Source: Candidatus Thiodictyon syntrophicum
Lineage (GTDB): Bacteria; Pseudomonadota; Gammaproteobacteria; Chromatiales; Chromatiaceae
Direction of reading: 5' to 3'
Assembly: GCF_002813775.1 (NCBI RefSeq)
Contig: NZ_CP020370.1
Location: forward strand, 2,815,501-2,879,500
DNA length: 64,000 nt
Below the pieces are notes generated by a model. The model saw only the letters and a program-made list of their open reading frames with translations. It did not search any database and had not been told where the DNA came from. Shown here one piece after another: positions 1 to 7,906 of the stretch; position 1 is the first letter of the stretch; the number at the start of each line of letters is the position of its first letter. The translations under genes and the position numbers were made by a program.

Positions 1-654
1 GCCGACCAGCACCGGGTCACGCAACTCCCCCCGCTGCACGGCCGCGGCATCCACCACATAGGCGACCGGGCGACCGGCGGCGTCCGCGCGGAACAGCAGC
101 ACACCGCTCTGCTTGGCGAGCGGGTCGAACCCCTGGGCCAGGGCGATCGCCTGCAGCAGGCTGGTCTCACCCTGGAGCGGGAAGACCCCGGAGCGCTTGA
201 CCGACCCCAACACCGTCACCTGTTGGTTCGCGGACTCCTTCAGGTCCAGGTCCACCCGCGGGTCTTGCAGATAGTCCTTACGCAGCAGGGCGGCGATGCG
301 CGCCGCCGCCTCCCGGGGGGTCAGGCCGGCGACGGCCACCGGCCCGAGCAGCGGCAGGAGGATGCGGCCGTCGGCATCGACCCGCTCCTCGCTCGACAGC
401 TCATCCACCTGAAAGACCTGGACCCGGACCAGGTCGGCGGGTCTGATCCGGCCGGTCTGGCGCGCGGCGGGTGCGGGCGGCGGACCCTGGAGCGCCGGCA
501 CCCAGCGCCCGGGCCCCGCCGTGTCCGGCGCCGCGTGCCGGTCGCCGCGCCCGCGCGGCCAGTCGTCGTCGGTGACGTTGCCGCCGGCCGCGGCGCAGAG
601 GCCCGCGGCCCCCGCGAACAGCAGGGCAATCGGCAGCCGGGACTGGTGTTTCAT
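1..654 (-). CDS. Polysaccharide export protein (Wza/SLBB type), partial
   Basis: Partial gene: the frame is open from the ATG at 654 down to the left window edge, giving 218 codons. The N-terminus is a signal peptide ([18 protein letters not shown]...CAAA), followed by a Pro/Ala-rich linker. A Poly_export-type segment follows ([19 protein letters not shown], then [15 protein letters not shown] and [14 protein letters not shown]), and then the start of an SLBB domain ([15 protein letters not shown]). Members of this family form the outer-membrane/periplasmic part of capsule or exopolysaccharide export machines (Wza, GumB, EpsA types). The gene is divergent from ilvD, with about 170 bp between the starts. 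No exopolysaccharide partners are visible because the gene leaves the window. The family call is from motif recognition; the exact export system is unknown. Confidence 0.85.
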   Translation of the reverse strand, partial: MKHQSRLPIALLFAGAAGLCAAAGGNVTDDDWPRGRGDRHAAPDTAGPGRWVPALQGPPPAPAARQTGRIRPADLVRVQVFQVDELSSEERVDADGRILLPLLGPVAVAGLTPREAAARIAALLRKDYLQDPRVDLDLKESANQQVTVLGSVKRSGVFPLQGETSLLQAIALAQGFDPLAKQSGVLLFRADAAGRPVAYVVDAAAVQRGELRDPVLVG

Positions 655-821
655 CGCGGCGTTCTCCGGCGGTGGGTGGGGCCCTGCCCCTGAGGCATCT
701 GGTGTATAGTCCGCTGCTTTCGTTCGCGGTTCAATCGCTAAGGACCGACCCCGGCGGCGCTTGCCCAGGGTCAGGGCAGACGAGGACCGCGCGCGGTGGC
801 ACCGACCAGCGAGAGACCATC

Positions 822-2675
822 ATGCCCCAGTATCGTTCCCGCACCACCACCCACGGCCGCAACATGGCCGGCGCCCGCGCCCTGTGGCGCGCCACCGGCA
901 TGACCGACGGTGACTTCGACAAGCCCATCATCGCGGTGGCCAATTCATTCACCCAGTTTGTCCCCGGTCATGTGCATCTGAAGGATCTGGGCCAGTTGGT
1001 CGCGCGCGAGATCGAGCGTGCCGGCGGTGTTGCCAAGGAATTCAACACCATCGCCATCGACGACGGCATTGCCATGGGCCACGGCGGCATGCTCTATTCG
1101 CTCCCGTCGCGCGACATCATCGCCGACTCGGTGGAGTACATGGTCAATGCCCACTGCGCCGACGCGCTGGTGTGTATCTCCAACTGCGACAAGATCACCC
1201 CCGGGATGCTGATGGCGGCGCTGCGGCTCAACATCCCCACGGTGTTCGTCTCCGGCGGCCCGATGGAGGCCGGCAAGGTGCACCTGGCGGGCAAGGGTGA
1301 CCTCAAGCTCGACCTGGTGGACGCCATGGTCACGGCCGCCGACGCCCGCGAGAGCGACGCGGACGTGGCCGCGATCGAGCGCTCGGCCTGCCCGACCTGC
1401 GGCTCCTGTTCCGGGATGTTCACCGCCAACTCCATGAACTGTCTCACCGAGGCCCTGGGGCTCAGCCTGCCCGGCAACGGTAGCCTGCTCGCCACCCATG
1501 CCGACCGGGAGCAATTGTTCCTGGAGGCCGGGCGCCTCGTGGTCGACCTGGCGCGGCGCTGGTACGAGCAGGAGGACGCCGCCGTCCTGCCGCGGGCCAT
1601 TGCGAGCTTCGACGCCTTCGAGAACGCCATGAGCCTGGACATCGCCATGGGCGGCTCCACCAACACCGTGCTGCACCTGTTGGCGGCGGCCCACGAGGCG
1701 CGGGTGGACTTCAGCATGGCGGACATGGACGCCTTGAGCCGCCGGGTGCCGAACCTGTGCAAGGTCGCCCCCTCCACCCAGAAGTACCACATGGAGGACG
1801 TACACCGTGCGGGCGGGGTCATCGGTATCCTGGGTGAACTGGACCGGGCCGGACTGCTGCACCGCGACTGCCCCACGGTCTATGCGCGCTCCCTGGGTGA
1901 CGCCCTGGACGCCTGGGACATCGCCCGCGACACGGCTGCCGACGCGGCGCGCACCCGCTATCTGGCCGCCCCCGGCGGCGTCCCCACCCAGGTCGCCTTC
2001 AGTCAGTCGAGCCGTTGGCCGGACCTGGATCTCGACCGGGCCGACGGCTGCATCCGCGACCTGGCGCACGCCTATTCACTGGACGGCGGACTGGCCGTGC
2101 TCTACGGCAATCTCGCGGAGCACGGGTGCATCGTCAAGACCGCCGGGGTCGACGCCGCCAACCTGACCTTCAGCGGGCCGGCGCGGGTCTGCGAGAGCCA
2201 GGAGGCGGCGGTGGCGGCGATCCTGGCGGACCGCATCCTGCCGGGCGAGGTGGTGCTGATCCGCTACGAGGGCCCCAAGGGCGGTCCGGGGATGCAGGAG
2301 ATGCTTTATCCCACCAGCTATCTCAAGTCCAAGGGGCTGGGCAAGGCCTGCGCCCTGGTCACCGACGGGCGCTTCTCCGGCGGCACCTCCGGGCTCTCCA
2401 TCGGCCACGTCTCGCCGGAGGCGGCCGAGGGCGGCCTGATCGGGCTGGTGGAGGAGGGCGACCGCATCGAGATCGACATCCCCAACCGGCGCATCGCGCT
2501 GCTGGTCGCCCCCGCGGTCCTGGAGGCGCGCCGCGAGGCCATGAACGCCCGCGGCCGGGACGCCTGGCGGCCGGTTCACCGCCAGCGCGAGGTCTCAGCG
2601 GCGCTGCGCGCCTATGCCGCGCTGACCACCAGTGCGGCGCGGGGGGCGGTGCGGGACCTGACGCAACTGGATTAG
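822..2675 (+). CDS. ilvD: Dihydroxy-acid dehydratase IlvD
   Basis: Dehydrates 2,3-dihydroxy-isovalerate and its methylvalerate homologue to the 2-oxo acids, the third common step of valine and isoleucine synthesis. The frame opens further upstream, but the ATG at 822 gives 617 residues, matching the usual length of about 616 and the conserved start [19 protein letters not shown]. The Fe-S cluster cysteines are visible in [13 protein letters not shown] (about residue 120) and in [18 protein letters not shown] (about residue 190). The C-terminal signatures [12 protein letters not shown] and [10 protein letters not shown] are present. The TAG stop codon lies inside a REP palindrome that begins at that point. 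No other branched-chain gene is adjacent, so it appears to be transcribed alone. Confidence 0.97.
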   Translation: MPQYRSRTTTHGRNMAGARALWRATGMTDGDFDKPIIAVANSFTQFVPGHVHLKDLGQLVAREIERAGGVAKEFNTIAIDDGIAMGHGGMLYSLPSRDIIADSVEYMVNAHCADALVCISNCDKITPGMLMAALRLNIPTVFVSGGPMEAGKVHLAGKGDLKLDLVDAMVTAADARESDADVAAIERSACPTCGSCSGMFTANSMNCLTEALGLSLPGNGSLLATHADREQLFLEAGRLVVDLARRWYEQEDAAVLPRAIASFDAFENAMSLDIAMGGSTNTVLHLLAAAHEARVDFSMADMDALSRRVPNLCKVAPSTQKYHMEDVHRAGGVIGILGELDRAGLLHRDCPTVYARSLGDALDAWDIARDTAADAARTRYLAAPGGVPTQVAFSQSSRWPDLDLDRADGCIRDLAHAYSLDGGLAVLYGNLAEHGCIVKTAGVDAANLTFSGPARVCESQEAAVAAILADRILPGEVVLIRYEGPKGGPGMQEMLYPTSYLKSKGLGKACALVTDGRFSGGTSGLSIGHVSPEAAEGGLIGLVEEGDRIEIDIPNRRIALLVAPAVLEARREAMNARGRDAWRPVHRQREVSAALRAYAALTTSAARGAVRDLTQLD

Positions 2676-2767
2676 GGTGCGCCGCGCGCACCTCCCCGCG
2701 GGCGCGGCCGGTGTGCGATCTCTTGGTCTTATCGGGCCTTTGAAGAGGTGCGCACGGCGCACCCTAC
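2673..2767. repeat. REP pair (REPIN) upstream of the RAYT gene
   Basis: Two palindromic units face each other: TAGGGTGCGCCGCGCGCACC at 2673-2692 and GGTGCGCACGGCGCACCCTA at 2747-2766, about 55 bp apart. The whole 95 bp can fold into one long hairpin. The TAG of the left unit is the ilvD stop codon. The same structure recurs at 3348-3443 and 38513-38603. The pair lies immediately 5' of the RAYT gene, as expected for a REP system. Confidence 0.9.
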
Positions 2768-2790
2768 GACCATTTGCGGGGACAGCCATC

Positions 2791-3351
2791 ATGTCGGATT
2801 ACCATCGCATTCGGATGCCCGGCGGTTCGTATTTCTTTACGCTTTCGTTATACGACCGACGGGCGGCGGTCCTTACCGACGAGCAGGTGCGTGCGGCGCT
2901 CCGCGAGGCGGTGCTGACCGTGCGCCGCGAGCGGCCATTCCATGTCGATGCCTGGGTGCTGATGCCGGACCACCTTCATTGCATCTGGACCCTGCCGGAG
3001 GGCGATGCGGACTACAGCGTTCGCTGGTCCCAAATCAAACGCCTGGTGACCCAGTCGGCGCCGATTCCCGGTCTGAGGCCGCGGTCCGAATCACGGATGC
3101 GGCGCCGCGAAGGCAATCTTTGGCAGCGCCGCTTCTGGGAGCATCTGATTCGCGACGACCAGGATTTCGAGCGCCATTTCGACTATGTCCATTGGAACCC
3201 GGTAAAGCACGGTTATACCGTCGCCGCCCGGGATTGGCCTTGGTCGACCTTTTCGCGCAGCGTCGGTGCGGGACTCTATCCGGAGCATTGGGGTGAACTG
3301 GCTCCGGAGTTCGGCGACGGCGATTTCGGTGAGCCGCCCTGGTTCCGGTAG
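2791..3351 (+). CDS. REP-associated tyrosine transposase (RAYT, Y1_Tnp)
   Basis: A 186-residue single-strand DNA transposase of the IS200/IS605-related RAYT group, thought to mobilise or process REP palindromes. The start ATG at 2791 gives MSDYHRIRMPGGSYFFTLSL, the usual RAYT opening. The HUH metal-binding motif is DHLHCIW (about residue 60), and the catalytic tyrosine lies in FDYVHWNPVKHG (about residue 135). The gene is flanked on both sides by identical-type REP pairs (2673-2767 and 3348-3443), the classic RAYT arrangement. Its TAG stop is part of the downstream REP. An upstream in-frame extension runs through the REP and is not believed. Typical family length is 150-220 residues, so it looks intact. 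Confidence 0.93.
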   Translation: MSDYHRIRMPGGSYFFTLSLYDRRAAVLTDEQVRAALREAVLTVRRERPFHVDAWVLMPDHLHCIWTLPEGDADYSVRWSQIKRLVTQSAPIPGLRPRSESRMRRREGNLWQRRFWEHLIRDDQDFERHFDYVHWNPVKHGYTVAARDWPWSTFSRSVGAGLYPEHWGELAPEFGDGDFGEPPWFR

Positions 3352-3443
3352 GGTGCGCCGTGCGCACCTTGCGGCGATTGGGGATGAACTGTGGTCTTGT
3401 AGTCAACTTGGGCCTCGGAAGAGGTGCGCACGGCGCACCCTAC
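3348..3443. repeat. REP pair (REPIN) downstream of the RAYT gene
   Basis: TAGGGTGCGCCGTGCGCACC at 3349-3368 faces GGTGCGCACGGCGCACCCTA at 3423-3442. The intervening 54 bp differ from those of the upstream pair, although GAAGAGGTGCGCAC is shared. The left unit supplies the stop codon of the RAYT gene. Confidence 0.9.
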
Positions 3444-3479
3444 GGGTCGTCGCAACCTGTTGCATTGCGCCGCCGGAGC

Positions 3480-3642
3480 AATGGCGTCGATCGTCCTGGG
3501 TGGGCGGCCGTTTCTGAAGCTCGATCGCCCCGGGGTCGCGCTGCTGGGGCCATCGCCCTGATCGCCACCGCGGCGGTGTCGGAGCCGGCGGTATCGGCGG
3601 CCATCCACGCGCCGACCTTTATCCTGCTGTTCTCCAGCGATT
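3480..3642 (+). pseudogene. Broken 5' fragment of a duplicated permease gene
   Basis: About 155 bp match the beginning of the intact permease gene at 5079 (from its sixteenth or so codon). The tracts TTTCTGAAGCTCGATCG, GGGGTCGC, CTGCTGGGG.CCATCGCCCTG and CCTGATCCTCCTGTTCTCC-like sequence appear in the same order. One G is missing in the CTGCTGGGGG tract, so the frame is shifted, and similarity stops abruptly after TTCTCC (about 3639). It is therefore a truncated, frameshifted duplicate, not a working gene. The rest of 3444-3882 holds no convincing coding sequence; 3755-3785 carries a GGCTTCAGCCGGC-type repeat also seen near 28950-29020. Confidence 0.75.
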
Positions 3643-3882
3643 TCACGCCCGCCGCCCGACAGGGCTTTTCCACCTTGCCGGCTGACATGCAGGCGCACGG
3701 TGCACGCAGCGTCGGCTTGCCGGAAACCCGCGGGCCGCAACAGGTCCGCGCAACCCTGAGGTCGACGGCTTCAGCCGGCGGCACCGGCCAAAAAAACGCG
3801 CCGCTCAGGGCGGTCGACAGCCATGCTTTCCTCGCCTGAACGCCGGGGTCCCCCGGTCACTTTCGACTCATGCGAGGTTATC

Positions 3883-4845
3883 ATGTCACAGGTCAGTTTG
3901 CTGCCGTTGGTCGTGCTTGGTCTGTCGTTCACCAACCACGTCGCCGCCGCGCCGAAATCAATCGTTGAAATCACGGGGCACATCGCGCGTGATACGCTGT
4001 GGTCCGCTGACCATATCTATGTGGTTACCGGTGAGATACATGTCCGCGCCGGTGTGCAATTGGTCATCAGCGACCACAGCACGATCCTGATCAAGAATGG
4101 GGATTATCCGACCCCCGCGGGCAACGTCACCGGGAAATCGGCGCTGATCTTCGATTCCGGATCGCAGCTCACTGCCCGCACGGTGTATCTCAAGGCCGGC
4201 GGCGCCGATAACAACATCGCGGCGTATGCCGATAACGCGGGGGTGTCGTTTTTGGGCTCGGCGAGCATTGCGGAAAAGGATAAGTTGGCCGTCACCTTCA
4301 CCACCAGACCCTCCCGTTTCAGCGCTGACGCACTCTATGCCTCCTACCTTGGGCACGCTGATTCATTACGGCCCGCTGAATCCGCCGCGACTAAGGATGA
4401 CGACGCCGGCGATGACATCGATGCCATCAACATCATTGCCGTGACCGGCAGCGAATGGGAGATCGGCGAACTGCACTCGCAATACAGCGGCGATGACGGG
4501 GTGGATATCGAGAACTCGGACCTGACCCTGCGGGATCTGACCGTCACCACCCCCAACGAAGACGGCGTGAATATCACCAGCAGCCGGGTCAGCATCACGG
4601 GTTCCCTGGTCATCGCCATGACGAGCACGGGCGCCGACGACCGCGATATCTTCGACATGGAATGGGATGACGGCCGTCCCTTTCTCCGGCTGATGCGCAA
4701 CTGCAAGGTCGATATCACCGGCGTCTTCGGTGACGAGATGACCATGATCTCAGATGATCTGCCGCAGCCGCGCGGCGAGGACGCCTATTCATTCGACGGG
4801 CGCCTGCGCTCTGGCCAGACCTATATCTACGCCCACGGCGACTGA
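3883..4845 (+). CDS. Secreted protein of unknown function, probable beta-helix
   Basis: Not recognised as a named family. It has 320 residues from the ATG at 3883. The start was chosen because it yields a clean signal peptide (MSQVSLLPLVVLGLSFTNHVAAA, A-x-A cleavage site), whereas the longer frame from 3823 does not. The mature part is rich in short beta-strand periods with Asp/Asn turns (GDDGVDIENSDLTLRDLTV, NEDGVNITSSRVSITGSLV), as in right-handed parallel beta-helix proteins, and is strongly acidic. An envelope or extracellular location is inferred. It stands alone between the broken permease fragment and a hairpin repeat (4891-4942). Confidence 0.7.
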   Translation: MSQVSLLPLVVLGLSFTNHVAAAPKSIVEITGHIARDTLWSADHIYVVTGEIHVRAGVQLVISDHSTILIKNGDYPTPAGNVTGKSALIFDSGSQLTARTVYLKAGGADNNIAAYADNAGVSFLGSASIAEKDKLAVTFTTRPSRFSADALYASYLGHADSLRPAESAATKDDDAGDDIDAINIIAVTGSEWEIGELHSQYSGDDGVDIENSDLTLRDLTVTTPNEDGVNITSSRVSITGSLVIAMTSTGADDRDIFDMEWDDGRPFLRLMRNCKVDITGVFGDEMTMISDDLPQPRGEDAYSFDGRLRSGQTYIYAHGD

Positions 4846-4890
4846 ACTCCCGGCGGGCGCCGGCGACTGACTGAGCCCTTGCGGTAACCC

Positions 4891-4942
4891 GTCGCGGCCT
4901 GGGGGCCGCTCCTACGTGTAGGAGCGGCCCCCAGGCCGCGAC
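4891..4942. repeat. Inverted REP pair, GTAGGAGCGGCC family
   Basis: GTCGCGGCCTGGGGGCCGCT... at 4891-4915 and its near-perfect inverse GTAGGAGCGGCCCCCAGGCC... at 4918-4942 are separated by 2 bp, forming a 25-bp stem. A second copy of the same arrangement is at 51343-51395. It probably also ends transcription of the secreted-protein gene just upstream. Confidence 0.85.
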
Positions 4943-5078
4943 GAATGCACCGGCCACCTTTGCGGGCCCAGGTACCAGCCGCCGCGGCGACGGGTGCGGG
5001 ATCGGGCGCAGATTGCGGACCGATCGCGACGTTCAGTGGGGGTAAACTCGCTGCTTCCATGTTACCCCGGCGCCGCGC

Positions 5079-6350
5079 ATGACCCCCGTGATCCTCACCG
5101 TCTTCGCCCTGACCTACCTGGGCATGATCCTGGGCGGGCTACCGTTTCTGAAGCTCGATCGGACCGGGGTCGCACTGCTGGGGGCCATCGCCCTGGTCGC
5201 CACCGAGGCAGTGTCGGAGCAAGCGGCGCTGGCCGCCATCCATGCCCCGACCCTGATCCTCCTGTTCTCCTTCATGGTGGTGTCAGCCCAGTTGCGCCTG
5301 GGCGGTTTCTATGACTGGGCGGCGCGCCGCCTGGGGGCGCTCCCGGTGCGCCCCCTGGTCCTCCTGGGGGCACTGATCGCGGTGGCGGCCAGTCTGTCGG
5401 CAGTCTTCAGCAACGACATCGTCTGCCTGGCCATGGCCCCGGTGCTGGCGGATCTGTGTATCGCCCGGCGGCTCGACCCGGTGCCCTTTCTGCTGGCGCT
5501 CGCCTGCGCCGCCAACCTGGGCTCCGCCGCCACCCTGATCGGCAACCCCCAGAACATGCTGATCGGGGAAACCCTGCACTTATCCTTCCCCGGGTACCTG
5601 GCGCAGGCCGCGCTGCCGGTGGTGCTGGGATTGCTGGTGACCTGGGGGCTGATCGGGCTCCTGACCTGGGGGCGCTGGGAACTGCCGGCTGGAGTGCCCG
5701 CCCCGTCGGTCCATTCAGACGAGCGAGGACCCAACACCGCCGGCCACCCGGAACCCGGTCGCCCCCTGAACCGCTGGCAGAGTGCCAAGGGACTGGTCGT
5801 TGCCGCCCTGCTCTTTGCCGCCTTTCTGTTCGTCCCCTGGCCGCGGGACCTGATGGCCCTGGCCGGTGCCGGCCTGTTGCTGACGAGTCGGCGGCTGCAC
5901 TCGCGCCGGATGCTGGGGCTGGTGGACTGGGAACTGCTGGTCCTCTTCATGGGGCTCTTCATCATCAATGGGGCCTTGCAGCAGACCGGACTCCCGGCCC
6001 AGGCGGTGGCGGGGCTTGCCGCCGCCGGGGTCGACCTGCAGGCCCCGGCACCCCTTTTCGCCGCCAGCTTCCTGCTCAGCAACCTGGTTTCAAACGTCCC
6101 CGCCGTGATGCTCCTGCTGCCCTTGGCGTCGGCCCACCCGCAGGGCGCAACGCTGCTCGCACTCTCCAGCACCCTGGCGGGCAACCTGTTCATCGTCGGC
6201 AGTATCGCCAACATCATCGTCGTACAGGCGGCCGAGCGGCGCGGCATCCGCATCAGTTGGCGACGCCACGCGCGGGTGGGCGTACCGGTGACGGTCGCGA
6301 CCCTGGGTATCGCGGCGGTCAGTTTGTGGCTTGGGGTGGGGGCGCCCTGA
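5079..6350 (+). CDS. SLC13/ArsB-type anion permease
   Basis: A 423-residue inner-membrane transporter of the ion transporter superfamily (SLC13/CitMHS/ArsB group). About ten to twelve hydrophobic segments run throughout. Two re-entrant-type signatures are visible: FSNDIVCLAMAPV (about residue 110) with GSAATLIGNPQNMLIG (about residue 150), and a C-terminal counterpart SNLVSNVPAVMLLLPLA with LAGNLFIVGSIANIIVVQAA. The substrate cannot be read from sequence; arsenite, dicarboxylate and sulfate are family possibilities. The ATG at 5079 starts directly in the first membrane helix. A broken duplicate of its 5' end lies 1.5 kb upstream. Confidence 0.85.
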   Translation: MTPVILTVFALTYLGMILGGLPFLKLDRTGVALLGAIALVATEAVSEQAALAAIHAPTLILLFSFMVVSAQLRLGGFYDWAARRLGALPVRPLVLLGALIAVAASLSAVFSNDIVCLAMAPVLADLCIARRLDPVPFLLALACAANLGSAATLIGNPQNMLIGETLHLSFPGYLAQAALPVVLGLLVTWGLIGLLTWGRWELPAGVPAPSVHSDERGPNTAGHPEPGRPLNRWQSAKGLVVAALLFAAFLFVPWPRDLMALAGAGLLLTSRRLHSRRMLGLVDWELLVLFMGLFIINGALQQTGLPAQAVAGLAAAGVDLQAPAPLFAASFLLSNLVSNVPAVMLLLPLASAHPQGATLLALSSTLAGNLFIVGSIANIIVVQAAERRGIRISWRRHARVGVPVTVATLGIAAVSLWLGVGAP

Positions 6351-6574
6351 ATCGGCGCCGTACATTGGGGGACGGGAATGTGCCAATCACGATGGTTCGG
6401 AAACAAGGATCTCAGCCTTGATTCATAACCGCTTGGTGATATGCTGCGTATCAACTGATACCGGAGCAGGCAGGATGTTCCATGGACTTCCCGCCTGAGT
6501 TGCCGCTGGATCGGCATCAGTATCCCGCTGGGCGTCTCGATCACGGACCTCGCTGCAACCTTTCGACTCCCCCG

Positions 6575-6994
6575 TCAGGATGAGTGTCGTAGCAGAATAG
6601 TGAGTCCCGCTTGGGTGAAATGATGATCAGTGGTGAAGACCTGTCCGATTCCAAAGTCGGATGCGACAACGATGCTGATTGAATCCGTAAGACTCCAATC
6701 CTTGTCCGACATTTTCCTGAACAGCGCCAGCCCATTTTCAAGCAAGCGGGAGTCCAGCGGAACACAGCGCCAACGAGGCGATTGGCGAGCCGTCTGGATC
6801 AGCCGTAGGGCCACGCCCTTATACGCGGCTCGGCTAAAGGTGTTGCCGACTTCAAACAGAACCGCATCCGTAGTGACAAAACGGCATCCTGTCAATGTAA
6901 GTTGACGGCTAACCTGGATCGCTTGAGCATGCCATTGGTCATCCTTGTTGCCGAGTGCAACCAGCGCGGCGGTGTCGACGAAAATCGTCTTCAT
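6575..6994 (-). CDS. PIN-domain toxin (VapC-like)
   Basis: 139-residue PIN ribonuclease, the toxin of a type II pair. The acidic active-site residues are seen at FVDTAALVAL (first Asp, residue 6), in FEVGNTF (Glu near 48), in SLTDSISIVVA (Asp near 103) and in FTTDHHF (Asp near 121). It starts one base into the stop codon of the upstream small gene (TGATG overlap), so translation is probably coupled. PIN toxins cut RNA and are held inactive by the partner antitoxin. Confidence 0.85.
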   Translation of the reverse strand: MKTIFVDTAALVALGNKDDQWHAQAIQVSRQLTLTGCRFVTTDAVLFEVGNTFSRAAYKGVALRLIQTARQSPRWRCVPLDSRLLENGLALFRKMSDKDWSLTDSISIVVASDFGIGQVFTTDHHFTQAGLTILLRHSS

Positions 6995-7212
6995 CAGATG
7001 GCGCCGAGGTAGTGGTCATGGCGCTCGGCAAGGTCCGTGATGCCAGTATCCGCCGCGATCCCTTCGATTTCCTCCAAGAGCAGCCACCATTCGTCCTGGC
7101 TCAGGCCGCCGGTCAGGGATTCGGCCAGTAGGTCAATGACGAATCCCTGTGGGTCCGGTAGTGCCGCCAGCTTTTGTCCTAATTGATCCGGGATATCTAA
7201 TGTGATCTGCAT
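6994..7212 (-). CDS. Antitoxin partner of the PIN toxin
   Basis: 72 residues. Its small size, coupling to the PIN gene and N-terminus MQITLDIPDQLGQKLAAL are typical of antitoxins and related small partners of PIN-domain proteins. The C-terminal half (LSQDEWWLLLEEIEGIAADT) is acidic and would wrap the toxin. It was identified mainly by context; I do not recognise a precise family. Confidence 0.7.
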   Translation of the reverse strand: MQITLDIPDQLGQKLAALPDPQGFVIDLLAESLTGGLSQDEWWLLLEEIEGIAADTGITDLAERHDHYLGAI

Positions 7213-7675
7213 GTCGACCCCTCGCTATTACACATGAAGCGTCTTGACTTGTTGGACATTGGTTGCGCGTTACCTTTCGGAAAGGGTTCCGGACGCCGGG
7301 TGACGCGCCCGAACTTGCTGCTATCTGCAGAGTTTCGGGAGCAAGTCGCACCAGGCATCGCGCCTCATAGGCCCCACGCGCGAGCTGCAGTCCGATGTTG
7401 CCGCTCGTGATCGCTGACTCGAGAGCCTGGCTCAGACTACCGCGGACATCGTTCGTCATCAGGGGGAATTCATGGAACTCGCCGAAGTCGGGCTCGAGAC
7501 TAAAGTCGCGGTCAGCAAAGACGGCGAAGACACCCGGCTCATCCAGTGGGATAAGGCGTTTGTTGCCGGTCGCTGCGGGGACCTTCGCTACTTCTGGTTC
7601 GAGCGTTCCCTGATCGGCAGGAAGCTGCCGCTGATGGCGCGCTTTGCGGGGTGGTCTATTCCCTCGCTTGGTCAT
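7133..7675 (-). CDS. Uncharacterised gene with a strong RBS, C-terminus doubtful
   Basis: The start is well supported: GGAGGA sits 5 bases before the ATG at 7675. The first ~145 residues look protein-like (LIPLDEPGVFAVFADRDFSL, LMTNDVRGSLSQALESAI), with a basic N-terminus. The last ~40 residues (Thr/Gly/Arg-rich) overlap the start of the antitoxin gene and look like read-through in a wrong frame. The gene may therefore be 3'-truncated or frameshifted near 7270. No function recognised. Confidence 0.4.
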   Translation of the reverse strand: MTKRGNRPPRKARHQRQLPADQGTLEPEVAKVPAATGNKRLIPLDEPGVFAVFADRDFSLEPDFGEFHEFPLMTNDVRGSLSQALESAITSGNIGLQLARGAYEARCLVRLAPETLQIAASSGASPGVRNPFRKVTRNQCPTSQDASCVIARGRHADHIRYPGSIRTKAGGTTGPTGIRH

Positions 7676-7713
7676 CGACTTCCTCCGAAACTAAGTCAGG
7701 GTGGAACTCCTTC

Positions 7714-7768
7714 GGAGTCCAAGGCTTCAGCCTTGGTCCGCCCATCCAAGGCTGAAGCCTTGGACTCC
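7714..7768. repeat. Inverted repeat, possible terminator
   Basis: GGAGTCCAAGGCTTCAGCC.. at 7714-7736 and its inverse at 7746-7768 form a 23-bp stem with a 9-base loop. Each arm itself contains the palindrome CCAAGGCTTCAGCCTTGG. It lies between the unknown gene and the end of the gas vesicle operon, and could stop transcription from both sides. Confidence 0.75.
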
Positions 7769-7906
7769 AAAGCTCTTTCTACTTGCGTCTGTTTGCGTTC
7801 ATTCGCGGCCCCGTCCCTTCCGGGCGCCCAAACAAGGACCGGCGCGCCCCGGATTACCCAGGACGCACCGGTCAGGTCCCCCCCGACTTTAGTACCTATC
7901 GCCTGC

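Noticed and set aside
945-2069. 374-codon minus-strand frame inside ilvD
   Set aside because: Antisense of a perfectly conserved enzyme gene; no motifs.
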